Shown here: piece by piece, positions 24,887 through 32,629 of the stretch | Layout: the number at the start of each line of letters is the position of its first letter | Numbering within the stretch: position 1 is the first letter of the stretch | Assembly: GCA_963795665.1 (NCBI GenBank) | Contig: CAWCIP010000005.1 | Span: forward strand, 372,001 to 436,000 | Direction: 5' to 3' | Source: DASUPK01 sp963795665 | GTDB lineage: Bacteria; Actinomycetota; Thermoleophilia; Solirubrobacterales; 70-9 | Length of the DNA: 64,000 nucleotides | Notes under the pieces: generated by a model | Told to the model about the DNA's origin: nothing | Database searches by the model: none | What the model saw: only the letters and a program-made list of their open reading frames with translations | Made by a program: the position numbers and the translations under genes

Positions 24887-26271
24887 GAGCCGCTGACGTC
24901 CGAGGCGAACGCCTCGAACGCCGCCACGTAGCGGTCGACGTGCTCGTCCTCGTGGGCGATCGAGAGGGTCCACTCCTCCTCGACGCCGGGCGTCATGAAG
25001 ATGCCGTGGTTCATGTGGTAGAGCCAGGCGAGGGTGGAGAGCTCGCCGTCGACCTTGGTCAGGTAATCGCGGTACTCGTAGATGGGCTCCGGCGCGAAGA
25101 TCACGCAGCCCTTCGCGCCGAGTCCCTGCGAATAGGCGGGGAGGCCGTACTTGTCGATCACCTCCTGGCAGCGTGCCTTGAGGGACTCGTTGGTCGCCTC
25201 GAGCTTCTCGTACACATCGGGCGTCAGGACCTTGGTCAGGGTCGCCTCGGCCGCCGCCATCACCAGCGGGTTGCCGTTGAAGGTCCCGATCTGGTGGACC
25301 TTGTCGGAGGCGACCACCTCGCCGAGCTCCTCGGTCATCCCGATCGCGCCGCCCGGGTAGCCGCCGCAGATCGCCTTCGCCAGGCAGATCATGTCCGGCT
25401 CGACGCCAAAGCGGCCGGTGGCGCCGCCGTAGGAGATGGTGGCGCCGGTCTTCACCTCGTCGAAGATCAGCTTGACGCCGTGCTCGGTGCAGAGCTCGCG
25501 GACCCGCTCGAGGTAGCCCTCCTTCGGCGGGATGATGTTGATGTTCATCATCGCCGGCTCCACGATCATCCCGGCGACCTTGCCCTCGTGCTTCTTCAAG
25601 GTGGCCTCGAGGATCTCGGCGTCGTTGAACGGGACCGGCACGGTCAGGTCGACCACCGCCTGCGGGTAGCCGGAGCCGAAGGGGACGGCGTTCGGGCTCT
25701 CGCGCGGCCCGAGCTCGTCGAGGTCTGGGTAGCAGGAGACCATGACCGCGTCGTGGTGGCCGTCGTAGGAGCCCTCGATCTTGATGATCAGATCGCGCTC
25801 GGTGGAGCCGCGCGCGAGGTGGATCGCGGACATGGTGGACTCGGTCCCGGAGTTCGAGAAGCGCCACTGGGGCAGGCCAAAGCGCTCGACCAGGTTCTCG
25901 GCGGAGACGATCGAGCCGTTGGTGGGAGCGGCGAAGTGCGTTCCCTCGTCGTGGCGGGCCTTGACGGCCTCTCCGATGATGGGGTTCGCGTGCCCGACGC
26001 ACATCACGCCGAAGCCGTTGTGGAAGTCGACGTATTCGGAGCCGTCGACGTCCCAGACGAGGGCGCCCTTGCCGCGATCGATGTAGACCGGCCAGGGATC
26101 ATTGAGCTGGAAGGAAGAGGGGACGCCGCCCGGCATCACCTTGCGGGCCCGATCGAAGTACTCAGCCGAGGTCGGGGTGTGCTCGCGGAAGCGAGCCATC
26201 TGCTCCTCGGTGAGCTTGTTGATCAGCTTGCGGTCGATGGACGACTCGGCTTCCGTTGCGCGCTGGGCCAT
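24883..26271 (-). CDS. Class III PLP-dependent aminotransferase (glutamate-1-semialdehyde aminomutase-like)
   Basis: A 462-residue fold-type I PLP enzyme. Key segments: GGVPSSFQLNDPWPVYIDRG at the N-terminus, SNSGTESTMSAIHLAR (phosphate contact), DGHHDAVMV, FDEVKTGATIS (Asp contacting PLP N1) and the Schiff-base Lys in ICLAKAICGGYPGGAIG. It resembles HemL-like aminotransferases, but it lies with a transporter and an acyl-CoA synthetase, not with heme genes, so the substrate may be another amine or semialdehyde. The ATG shares its A with the stop of the upstream MFS gene (TGATG). Confidence 0.85.
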   Translation of the reverse strand: MAQRATEAESSIDRKLINKLTEEQMARFREHTPTSAEYFDRARKVMPGGVPSSFQLNDPWPVYIDRGKGALVWDVDGSEYVDFHNGFGVMCVGHANPIIGEAVKARHDEGTHFAAPTNGSIVSAENLVERFGLPQWRFSNSGTESTMSAIHLARGSTERDLIIKIEGSYDGHHDAVMVSCYPDLDELGPRESPNAVPFGSGYPQAVVDLTVPVPFNDAEILEATLKKHEGKVAGMIVEPAMMNINIIPPKEGYLERVRELCTEHGVKLIFDEVKTGATISYGGATGRFGVEPDMICLAKAICGGYPGGAIGMTEELGEVVASDKVHQIGTFNGNPLVMAAAEATLTKVLTPDVYEKLEATNESLKARCQEVIDKYGLPAYSQGLGAKGCVIFAPEPIYEYRDYLTKVDGELSTLAWLYHMNHGIFMTPGVEEEWTLSIAHEDEHVDRYVAAFEAFASDVSGS

Positions 26272-27476
26272 CAGGCGCTGAGGGTATCGGGGAGCGGGTC
26301 GAGAGCAGGCCGACGAGACATCGAAAATGCCGACATCGCGCACGCCAAAGCGGCGAACGCTGCTACGTAGAACGCCGCGCTGTAGCCCGCGACCGCCGCG
26401 GCCGCGCCCACCAGCGGCGATCCGACCAGCATGCCCAGGTCGAAGTTGGCCGTGAACGTGCCCATCGCCACGCCGCGCCGCTCCGGGCCCACCCGGTTGA
26501 TCGCGACCAGGGAGAGCGACGGAAAGAGAAGCGAGAAGGCGGCGCCCATGCCGATCGCGCCGACGATGACGACCGAGAGGGTGTCGGCGGCCCCGAGCAG
26601 GATCAGGCTGACGGTCTCGACAAGTGCCGCGCCGACCGCACAGCGAGCGGCGCCGATGCGGTCGGGCAGCCCGCCCGCCACGAGACGCGTCGCAACCACC
26701 GTGGCGGCGAAGACGCTGAACACCTCCGGGCCCCGTCCGATGCCGCGCTCGTCGAGGCTGAGGATGATGAAGGCGGAGACCGCCGCGAAGCCGACGACGC
26801 TGAGGGCGAAGGTGAGGCCAGGGCCGAGGGCCTCACGTGAGATGAACGGCCCTCGATCCACATCCTCGGTCGCCGTGTACTGCTCCGGCAGCCTCGAGGC
26901 GATCAGGGCCCCGAGCAGCGGCGCGCCTGCCGCGAAGGCCCAGACGAGGTGGAAGCCCCCCGCATGCTGCAGCAGGACGCCGATGGGCGGTCCGAGGGTC
27001 AAACCGGTCCAGATCGCCAGGCCGTAGAGGCCGATCATCCGGCCGCGCCGCTCCTCGGGGGCCATGTCGACGTTCCAGGCCGAGCCCGCGGTGAAGACCG
27101 TCCCCTCACCGGCCCCGAGGAAGAGCCTGGCGACGATCAGCCCGGGAATCCCTGCGGGAACGAAGTAGAGCGCGCCCGCGACCGCGGCGAGCAGGGCGCC
27201 CACGATCACGGTGGGCTTGCGGCCGCGCCTGTCGGCCAGATTGCCGGCGATCGGCCGGCAGACGATCCCGGTGAACGCGAAGGCGCCGCTGACGATCCCG
27301 ACCTCGAGGTCGGTGCCGCTCAGGTTGTCCTTGACGTAGTGAGGCAGCACCGCGAGCGTCGCGCCGACCGCGAGCAGCCCGAGGTTGGTGACGATGAAGA
27401 TCCCCGCGAAGCTCGCCCATTCCGAGTCGAGCCGTATCCAGGCGCGGACCGCCGCCGTCGAGCGCCAGGTGCTCAT
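26271..27476 (-). CDS. MFS transporter
   Basis: A 401-residue 12-helix major facilitator. The loop 2-3 signature GNLADRRGRKPTVIVGALL (D-R-x-G-R-R/K type) is present, and the N-terminal half has GTVFTAGSAWNVDMAPEERR. It looks like a drug/metabolite efflux or uptake carrier of the DHA1/ACS type. It sits between an acyl-CoA synthetase and an aminotransferase gene in one operon, suggesting a small carboxylate or amino compound as cargo (inference). Confidence 0.87.
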   Translation of the reverse strand: MSTWRSTAAVRAWIRLDSEWASFAGIFIVTNLGLLAVGATLAVLPHYVKDNLSGTDLEVGIVSGAFAFTGIVCRPIAGNLADRRGRKPTVIVGALLAAVAGALYFVPAGIPGLIVARLFLGAGEGTVFTAGSAWNVDMAPEERRGRMIGLYGLAIWTGLTLGPPIGVLLQHAGGFHLVWAFAAGAPLLGALIASRLPEQYTATEDVDRGPFISREALGPGLTFALSVVGFAAVSAFIILSLDERGIGRGPEVFSVFAATVVATRLVAGGLPDRIGAARCAVGAALVETVSLILLGAADTLSVVIVGAIGMGAAFSLLFPSLSLVAINRVGPERRGVAMGTFTANFDLGMLVGSPLVGAAAAVAGYSAAFYVAAFAALACAMSAFSMSRRPALDPLPDTLSA

Positions 27477-28918
27477 CCGCCCCGCAGCTCCGCCCGCCGG
27501 ATCTTCCCGCTCGGGGTCTTCGGCAGCTCGTCGGTGAATTCGACGATGCGCGGGTATTTGTAGGGGGCCGTGACCCGCTTGACGTGGTCCTGGAGCTCGG
27601 CGGCGAGCTCGTCGGATGGCTCGCCGTCGGCGAGCACCACGATCGCCCGGATGATCGATCCCCGTTCCTCGTCCGGGGCGGGGACCGCCGCCGCCTCGGC
27701 GACCGCGGGGTGGGAGACGAGCGCCGACTCGACCTCGAACGGGCCGACCCGATAGCCGGCAGTGATGATGATGTCGTCGTCCCGGCCCTCGAACCAGAGG
27801 TAGCCGTCCTCGTCCTGGCGGACGTGGTCACCCGTCGGCCACCACTCGCCCTCGAACGGCTCCTCGCCCAGGTAGTGGCTGAAGAAGGTCGGCACGGTCT
27901 CCGGCCTCACCTGGAGCTCGCCTCCGGCGACCCGCACCTGGATGCTGGGCAAAGGGCGGCCCATGGAGCCGTCGCGTGCCGAATCGTCCTCGTCGGGGCG
28001 CATGCCGGTCACCGGCCCGGTCTCGGTCTGCCCGTAGCCATCCCCGATGCCGATCCCCATCGCCTCGCGGAAGGCGCGGATCACGTCCGGGTTGAGCGGC
28101 TCGCCTGCGGAGAGCATGCGGCGCAGCGGGCCGATCGGCCTCAACTCTGTGCGCTTCGCGAGCATGCGGTACTCGGTCGGCGCCTGGCAGAGGACGTTGA
28201 CGCCCTCACGCTCGACGATCCCGAGACGCTCGGCGGGGTCGAAGCGCGCGTCGTGGATCAACGCGGCGGCTCCGCGGAGCCAAGGAGCGATGAAGACGTT
28301 CCGGGTCGACTTCGACCAGCCGGGGGCGGCGGTGCACCAGGCGAGCTCTCCCTTGCAGGCGCCGACCCAGTGCTCGGCCTGCAGATGCTGGCCGGTCAGA
28401 TAGCGCTGCGGGTAGAGCACGCCCTTCGGTTCGCCGCTGGTGCCCGAGGTGAAGATGATCACGGCGGGGTCCTCCGCGTCGAGGTCGGCGACGTCGGCGG
28501 GCGTCTCCTGGGGGCGGTCCTCGTCGAGGGCGTCCGCGATCTCGGCCATCGTCATTGGGGGGACGCCCGCGGGCAGCTCGCCGAGCAGCGCCTCCTCGCC
28601 GACGCACAGCCTGGGGTTTGCAGCACGCACCCTGAGCTCCAGGTCCTTCCGCCGCAGCTGCGGGTTGCACGGCATCGCGACGGCGCCCGTGCGGAAGCAG
28701 GCGAGCATCGCCAGCACCCATTCGATCCGGCTGCCCACCAGCGTCATGACGACGTCCCCGCGCTCGACGCCGCGCGCCGCCATCGCGCCGGAGAGGCCGG
28801 CACTGCGGGCGATCAGCTCGCCGAAGTGCCACTCCCGCCGGTTGCCGAATGCGTCGATCGCGACGATCCCAAGCGCCGACGCCGGCGCCGCCTCCATCAC
28901 GTCCTCGATGAAGTTCAT
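27473..28918 (-). CDS. AMP-dependent acyl-CoA synthetase (medium-chain type)
   Basis: A 481-residue ANL-superfamily ligase: P-loop AVIIFTSGTSGEPKGVLYP, A5 region GDGYGQTETGPVTGM, A7 TGDHVRQDEDGYLWFEGRDD and the catalytic lysine region KTPSGKIRRAEL at the end. It adenylates a carboxylate and transfers it to CoA. The general layout resembles acetyl-/medium-chain acyl-CoA synthetases. First gene of the synthetase-MFS-aminotransferase operon; the MFS start overlaps its stop (ATGA). Confidence 0.88.
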   Translation of the reverse strand: MNFIEDVMEAAPASALGIVAIDAFGNRREWHFGELIARSAGLSGAMAARGVERGDVVMTLVGSRIEWVLAMLACFRTGAVAMPCNPQLRRKDLELRVRAANPRLCVGEEALLGELPAGVPPMTMAEIADALDEDRPQETPADVADLDAEDPAVIIFTSGTSGEPKGVLYPQRYLTGQHLQAEHWVGACKGELAWCTAAPGWSKSTRNVFIAPWLRGAAALIHDARFDPAERLGIVEREGVNVLCQAPTEYRMLAKRTELRPIGPLRRMLSAGEPLNPDVIRAFREAMGIGIGDGYGQTETGPVTGMRPDEDDSARDGSMGRPLPSIQVRVAGGELQVRPETVPTFFSHYLGEEPFEGEWWPTGDHVRQDEDGYLWFEGRDDDIIITAGYRVGPFEVESALVSHPAVAEAAAVPAPDEERGSIIRAIVVLADGEPSDELAAELQDHVKRVTAPYKYPRIVEFTDELPKTPSGKIRRAELRGG

Positions 28919-29212
28919 CCGCGCAAGTCTGCCGAAGGGCCTGGTTGACTTCTCGCCCCGGGCTGCGTAAGGTCGCCTGACTGCTGTATCCAGTGATCCT
29001 CGGAGTGTTTGCGGGCTTCCTGAAAGGCGCGACGGTTGGATTTGGAGCTGGCAACGGGGAAGGTCACGCGCTGGCCAGTGATGGGGATTTCGTGAAGCTA
29101 CTGGGAGGTCCGCCTCCGACGTCTCCGGCTCCTAGCAGTAACCCCGGGGCTTCGCGGCGCGCTCTTTAGGGTAGGCAAGAAAAGCCGAAGCGGGAGGAAA
29201 TGCTCATCGACG
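28919..29212 (+). other. Divergent intergenic region with a possible short ORF
   Basis: No established gene. A 58-codon GTG-initiated plus-strand frame runs 28993-29169. It begins with a hydrophobic Gly-rich stretch (VILGVFAGFLKGATVGFGAG) and ends in a Pro/Ser-rich tail; it could be a small membrane peptide or chance. Just before the next gene there is a strong ribosome site (GGGAGGA) in front of an ATG that opens a 12-codon frame (MLIDDGFERFKR), overlapping the start of the response-regulator remnant. Confidence 0.3.
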
Positions 29213-29890
29213 ATGGGTTCGAACGATTCAAGCGCTAAGCCGGCCCCCATCCGGGTCCTGATCGTCGACGACCATAGCCTCTTCCGGCGCGGCCTCCGTG
29301 AGCACCTCGAGGCAAGTGGCCTCGAGGTCGTCGGCGAGGCAGTGGACGCCGCCGGCGCGGTGGCCCTCTCCGAGCGAAACCGACCCGCAGGTGATCCTGA
29401 TGGCCGTCCCTCTGCCGGGAGGGTCTGCCATCGACGCGACCAGAAGACTGCAGCTCTCGGCCCCGGGCGCTCGGTGCTTCTGATGACCGTGTCCCCCGGA
29501 GGAGTTGGACATCGTGGAGGCGATCGTGGCGGGCGCCTCGCGGTTGTCTGCTGAAGGACTCCGAGGGTGATCAGATCTTGGCTGGTATCTGCCGCCGCCG
29601 CCGACGGCGAGAGTGCGCTCTCTCCGCGGATCGCCTCGGTCCTGATCGAGCAACTGCGAGAGCACGACCACCGCCGGCCTCAGGCGACAGCGGTACCCGG
29701 CGCGCTGACGATGCGGGAGCGGGAGGTACTCAGCCTGATCGTGGAGGGCAAGGACAACAACGAGATTGCGGCCGAGCTGGTGATCAGCCCGGAGACCGTC
29801 AAGACCCATGTCTCCACGGTCCTCGAGAAGCTGGAGGCGGGTAACCGCCTTCAGGCGGCCGTCAGGGCCGTCCGCGCCGGGCTCGCCTGA
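29213..29890 (+). pseudogene. LuxR/NarL-type response regulator, multiply frameshifted
   Basis: Across three frames one can read a receiver domain and a LuxR helix-turn-helix. The N-terminal part has RVLIVDDHSLFRRGLREHLE. The middle (QVILMAVPLPGGSAIDATRR) is in another frame, followed by VLLMTVSP, then EELDIVEAIVAGASRL in a third frame. The C-terminal domain LTMREREVLSLIVEGKDNNE is intact from 29567 on. At least four indels are needed, so it is a decaying gene or a poorly sequenced spot. In the receiver, the phospho-acceptor position (usually LMD) reads LMA, so phosphorylation was already unlikely. Confidence 0.75.
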
Positions 29891-30212
29891 GCAGCGGAGC
29901 GCCGCCGCGCTCAGCGAGTTGCGGCTTCGATTCAGTGACGCGGTCGCGCAGCGCCCGTACCTCGGCGGTCAGCTCGAACAGACGTAGCCGCTCGGCCTCG
30001 AGCACACGGACTGCGCCCTCCGTGCGCACCCGGTCGGCCTGGAGGCGCAGTGCCTCGGCCGCGCAACGTGTGAGCAGCTCCTCGATCTCGTCCACGGTTC
30101 GCGAATCGGGGTCCAGGAGGGCGCTCATTACCTCCTGCTCGAGCGCGGGATCGACCGCGCGTTCGCGCGAATCGGATTTGGTCTCATCGGGCTTGGTTTC
30201 GTCGGCAGTCAT
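29862..30212 (-). CDS. Hypothetical acidic coiled-coil protein
   Basis: A 116-residue protein starting at MTADETKPDETKSD; the frame is open further upstream but without coding character. It is highly charged and helical (EQEVMSALLDPDSRTVDEIE, RCAAEALRLQADRVRTEGAV, RVLEAERLRLFELTAEVRAL), with a basic C-terminal tail. Heptad spacing suggests a coiled coil. Its 3' end overlaps the response-regulator remnant by 29 bases on the opposite strand. No family recognised. Confidence 0.5.
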   Translation of the reverse strand: MTADETKPDETKSDSRERAVDPALEQEVMSALLDPDSRTVDEIEELLTRCAAEALRLQADRVRTEGAVRVLEAERLRLFELTAEVRALRDRVTESKPQLAERGGAPLLRRARRGRP

Positions 30213-30432
30213 ACCGGCCCCGGAGCTCAACGCTTTTACCGCCGACTGCGGATGAGCCGATCGGGGTGATCTTATGTACATCGAGTAAACGGTTCTCACC
30301 CTGCCGAGACTTCTGGCAGTTTGCGAAAACTCGGGGGGGCAAAGCCCGCAAAATGAGTGTTCAATCGTTTGAACGCAAATATGGCGCATCTGAGCCATTC
30401 ACAGGAGCCCCGGCAGGGAGGAAGCTGGCCCC

Positions 30433-31050
30433 ATGGCGTCCGAGTCGGAGGTTAGAACTAGTACTCGTCGTACCACTCAGGGCGGGGAGGATGGCGGTCG
30501 CAATCTCGAGCGCAAGGCGATCGCCGCGGCCAAGGCGGGCGACTGGGACGCACTGACCTACCTCTACTCCCGCTACTCGGATGATGTGTGCAGGTTCATC
30601 CAGAGCATCGTGCGCGACCACCACAAGGCCGAGGACATCACGCAGGATGTCTTCGCAAAGTTAATCCGGGCGATTCAGAAATATGAGGAGCGGGAGGTCC
30701 CGTTCGCCGCCTGGATCATGCGGGTCGCACGTAATGCGGCGCTCGATCATGTGCGCTCGAGGCGGCAGATCCCGGTCGATGAAGTGTGGATCAGCGAAAA
30801 CGGTGAGGAGCAGACATCGCTCGACTGCACGCGTGCGCTCAAGGAGGCGCTCGCGGAGCTGCCGCAGTCGCAACGTGAGGTGCTTGTCCTACGCCATATC
30901 GGCGGGCTCTCGCCGACCGAGATCGCCGAGCGGCTGGGAAAGACCGAGGCTTCGATCCAGGGTTTGCACCATCGCGGGCGCGCGGCACTGAAGGTCTCGC
31001 TGCGGGAGCTTGGAGTAGCCCCCGTCACCGCCTCCGCGCGGGCGGCATAG
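30433..31050 (+). CDS. ECF-type RNA polymerase sigma factor
   Basis: A 205-residue sigma-70 family factor with only regions 2 and 4. Region 2: YSDDVCRFIQSIVRDHHKAE and EDITQDVFAKLIRAIQKYEE, then PFAAWIMRVARNAALDHVRS. Region 4: LPQSQREVLVLRHIGGLSPT-EIAERLGKTEASIQGLHHRG. The N-terminal 25 residues are polar. No anti-sigma gene with the usual membrane helix is adjacent. The ATG follows GGGAGGAAG. Confidence 0.9.
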   Translation: MASESEVRTSTRRTTQGGEDGGRNLERKAIAAAKAGDWDALTYLYSRYSDDVCRFIQSIVRDHHKAEDITQDVFAKLIRAIQKYEEREVPFAAWIMRVARNAALDHVRSRRQIPVDEVWISENGEEQTSLDCTRALKEALAELPQSQREVLVLRHIGGLSPTEIAERLGKTEASIQGLHHRGRAALKVSLRELGVAPVTASARAA

Positions 31051-31082
31051 GTCCAGAGCCATCGAGTAACCGACGAGCTTCG

Positions 31083-31451
31083 CTACCGGCCAGCGTCTCG
31101 GATGATCCGCGCGGCCACTCGGCCGGCGTCGAGGTCGGCGAGGTAGAAGATGGCGGCGTGCTCCACAAGGCGCTCGACCCCGAGATCCTGCCGCTCGGCT
31201 TCCTGCTCGAGTCGTCGCCGGCTTTCGGCATTCAACTCGAGCACCATCGTGCGGGTCTCGCGCTCTGTCATCGGTTTGCCGAACCGTGGCGCCCGTGTCG
31301 CCGTCCGTCCAGCGACCAGCTCAGACACGTAGTACGTGCAGGCCAGCGCCACTAGCCGATCGAGCCCCAACCCCTCTGCGCGCGCGTGGTCCTCGAGCGC
31401 ACTCCAACCGAACTCGTCCAAGGTGAGCGAGATCTCCCACCTCATGGTCAT
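31083..31451 (-). CDS. Small protein with an internal duplication (two similar 45-residue units)
   Basis: A 122-residue protein built from two similar halves. Unit one: ISLTLDEFGWSALEDHARAE, then GLDRLVALACTYYVSELVAG. Unit two: MVLELNAESRRRLEQEAERQ, then GVERLVEHAAIFYLADLDAG. Each starts with a beta-like segment and continues with two helices, similar to ribbon-helix-helix or Arc-type subunits, so the chain may form a pseudo-dimer that binds DNA. No exact family is known to me. It converges on the ECF sigma gene and could be a regulator of it (speculative). Confidence 0.6.
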   Translation of the reverse strand: MTMRWEISLTLDEFGWSALEDHARAEGLGLDRLVALACTYYVSELVAGRTATRAPRFGKPMTERETRTMVLELNAESRRRLEQEAERQDLGVERLVEHAAIFYLADLDAGRVAARIIRDAGR

Positions 31452-31701
31452 ACCCAGCCTATGGCGATCATCGCTTCAGCACTGGGACGACCGCCCGAGT
31501 GTGATGTCAGGACTCGCTGTGGCACTCCATCGGAAAAACGCTGGCCGCTACCTGCTTTTCGCGCCCGTGCCGCGCAGTTGCTACGAAACCGGGACCGGGA
31601 CGATCTCATCCGATAAAAGCTCGCACACAGGGCGGACGGTGGATAGGAGGACATTGGCGGTCGGCCGCGCGACGCAAGCTCGAGGTTTGACGGGAGGGTC
31701 T

Positions 31702-32370
31702 CTACCGGCTCGCGGCGAAAGCCGACGCGACCCTGCCGATCCCGAGTCTGCTCGCTCGTTCGGGATCGAGGATGACGGCGGCCGCTTCGCTGCGAGACGA
31801 GACACCGAGCTTGCCGAAGGCTGACGACAGATGGCTCTTGACGGTGCTCTCGGCGAGGAACAGTTCCGCCGCGATCTGCGAGTTGGTCAGCCCCGTGGTC
31901 ACCAACATCAGAACCTGCTTCTCGCGGGTGGTCAACGCCCGCGCCCGAAGCGCCTGACGCTGTCCGCTGGGTGCCGACACCTGGCCCGCGCAGACCGCCT
32001 CGACGACCGCGCCCAGGGCCTCGTCGGCGCCTTCCATGAGAACGATCCCGTCGACGCCCAATTCGAGTGCGCGCCGCACGTCGCCGACCACAGCATGTCG
32101 ACAGACTAGGACCGCCGGGAGGTCCTCGAATCTGGAGCGAACGAGGCGCACGATACCCACGGTCGATCGGTCTGGCTGATCCGAGGCGATCACGACACAC
32201 CCGGGCACGTTGCCGATGCAGGATGCGAGCAGCCCCTCGCCGCTCGCGGATCGCGCCAGGACGGCATAGCCGGCCGCTTCCAGCACCGCGCCGACCTGAT
32301 CACGGAAGGTTAGATCGCTCGCACACAGCCCTACGGACAACCTCGGCTTTCTCGTGTCCTCCACGGCCAT
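31702..32370 (-). CDS. LuxR-family regulator with an atypical receiver-like domain
   Basis: A 222-residue protein from the ATG at MAVEDTRKP. The N-terminal alpha/beta domain (LSVGLCASDLTFRDQVGAVL) is receiver-like, but the position of the phospho-acceptor Asp reads VVIASDQPD, so the site is not canonical. The C-terminal HTH is complete: LTTREKQVLMLVTTGLTNSQ, IAAELFLAESTVKSHL and SSAFGKLGVSSRSEA. It likely responds without phosphorylation or through another signal. No histidine kinase is adjacent. It lies next to the polysaccharide island start and may regulate it (inference). Confidence 0.8.
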   Translation of the reverse strand: MAVEDTRKPRLSVGLCASDLTFRDQVGAVLEAAGYAVLARSASGEGLLASCIGNVPGCVVIASDQPDRSTVGIVRLVRSRFEDLPAVLVCRHAVVGDVRRALELGVDGIVLMEGADEALGAVVEAVCAGQVSAPSGQRQALRARALTTREKQVLMLVTTGLTNSQIAAELFLAESTVKSHLSSAFGKLGVSSRSEAAAVILDPERASRLGIGRVASAFAASR

Positions 32371-32629
32371 TCGATTCACGAACGAGCCGTGGACAGCCGG
32401 ACTTTCGCGGCTTGGGGCTCGCGGGTGAGCCCGCAAGCTCGATCGGTTCGCCGACTGCTCCCGCTCGAAAGCGGCTCTCACCGCAGGCCTCATCGCGGCG
32501 TCGTCTTTCGGGCCTCAGCCAGACACCGCGGGCATCGGCAAATCATCTTGAGCTCCCTTGGGACCTCTGTCGGAATCTGCCTTCGGCCACGCCTCGCGGT
32601 TCGAGGTCGCGCGTGCCGACTTGGGCCAG

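Noticed and set aside
24883..26271. Assigning hemL to the class III aminotransferase
   Set aside because: The sequence resembles HemL, but the neighbours (acyl-CoA synthetase, MFS) and lack of other heme genes make a specific name unsafe.
30433..31451. The small gene at 31083 as an anti-sigma factor of the ECF sigma gene
   Set aside because: It has no membrane helix and no zinc-binding HxxxCxxC anti-sigma motif; a direct regulator role stays only a guess.
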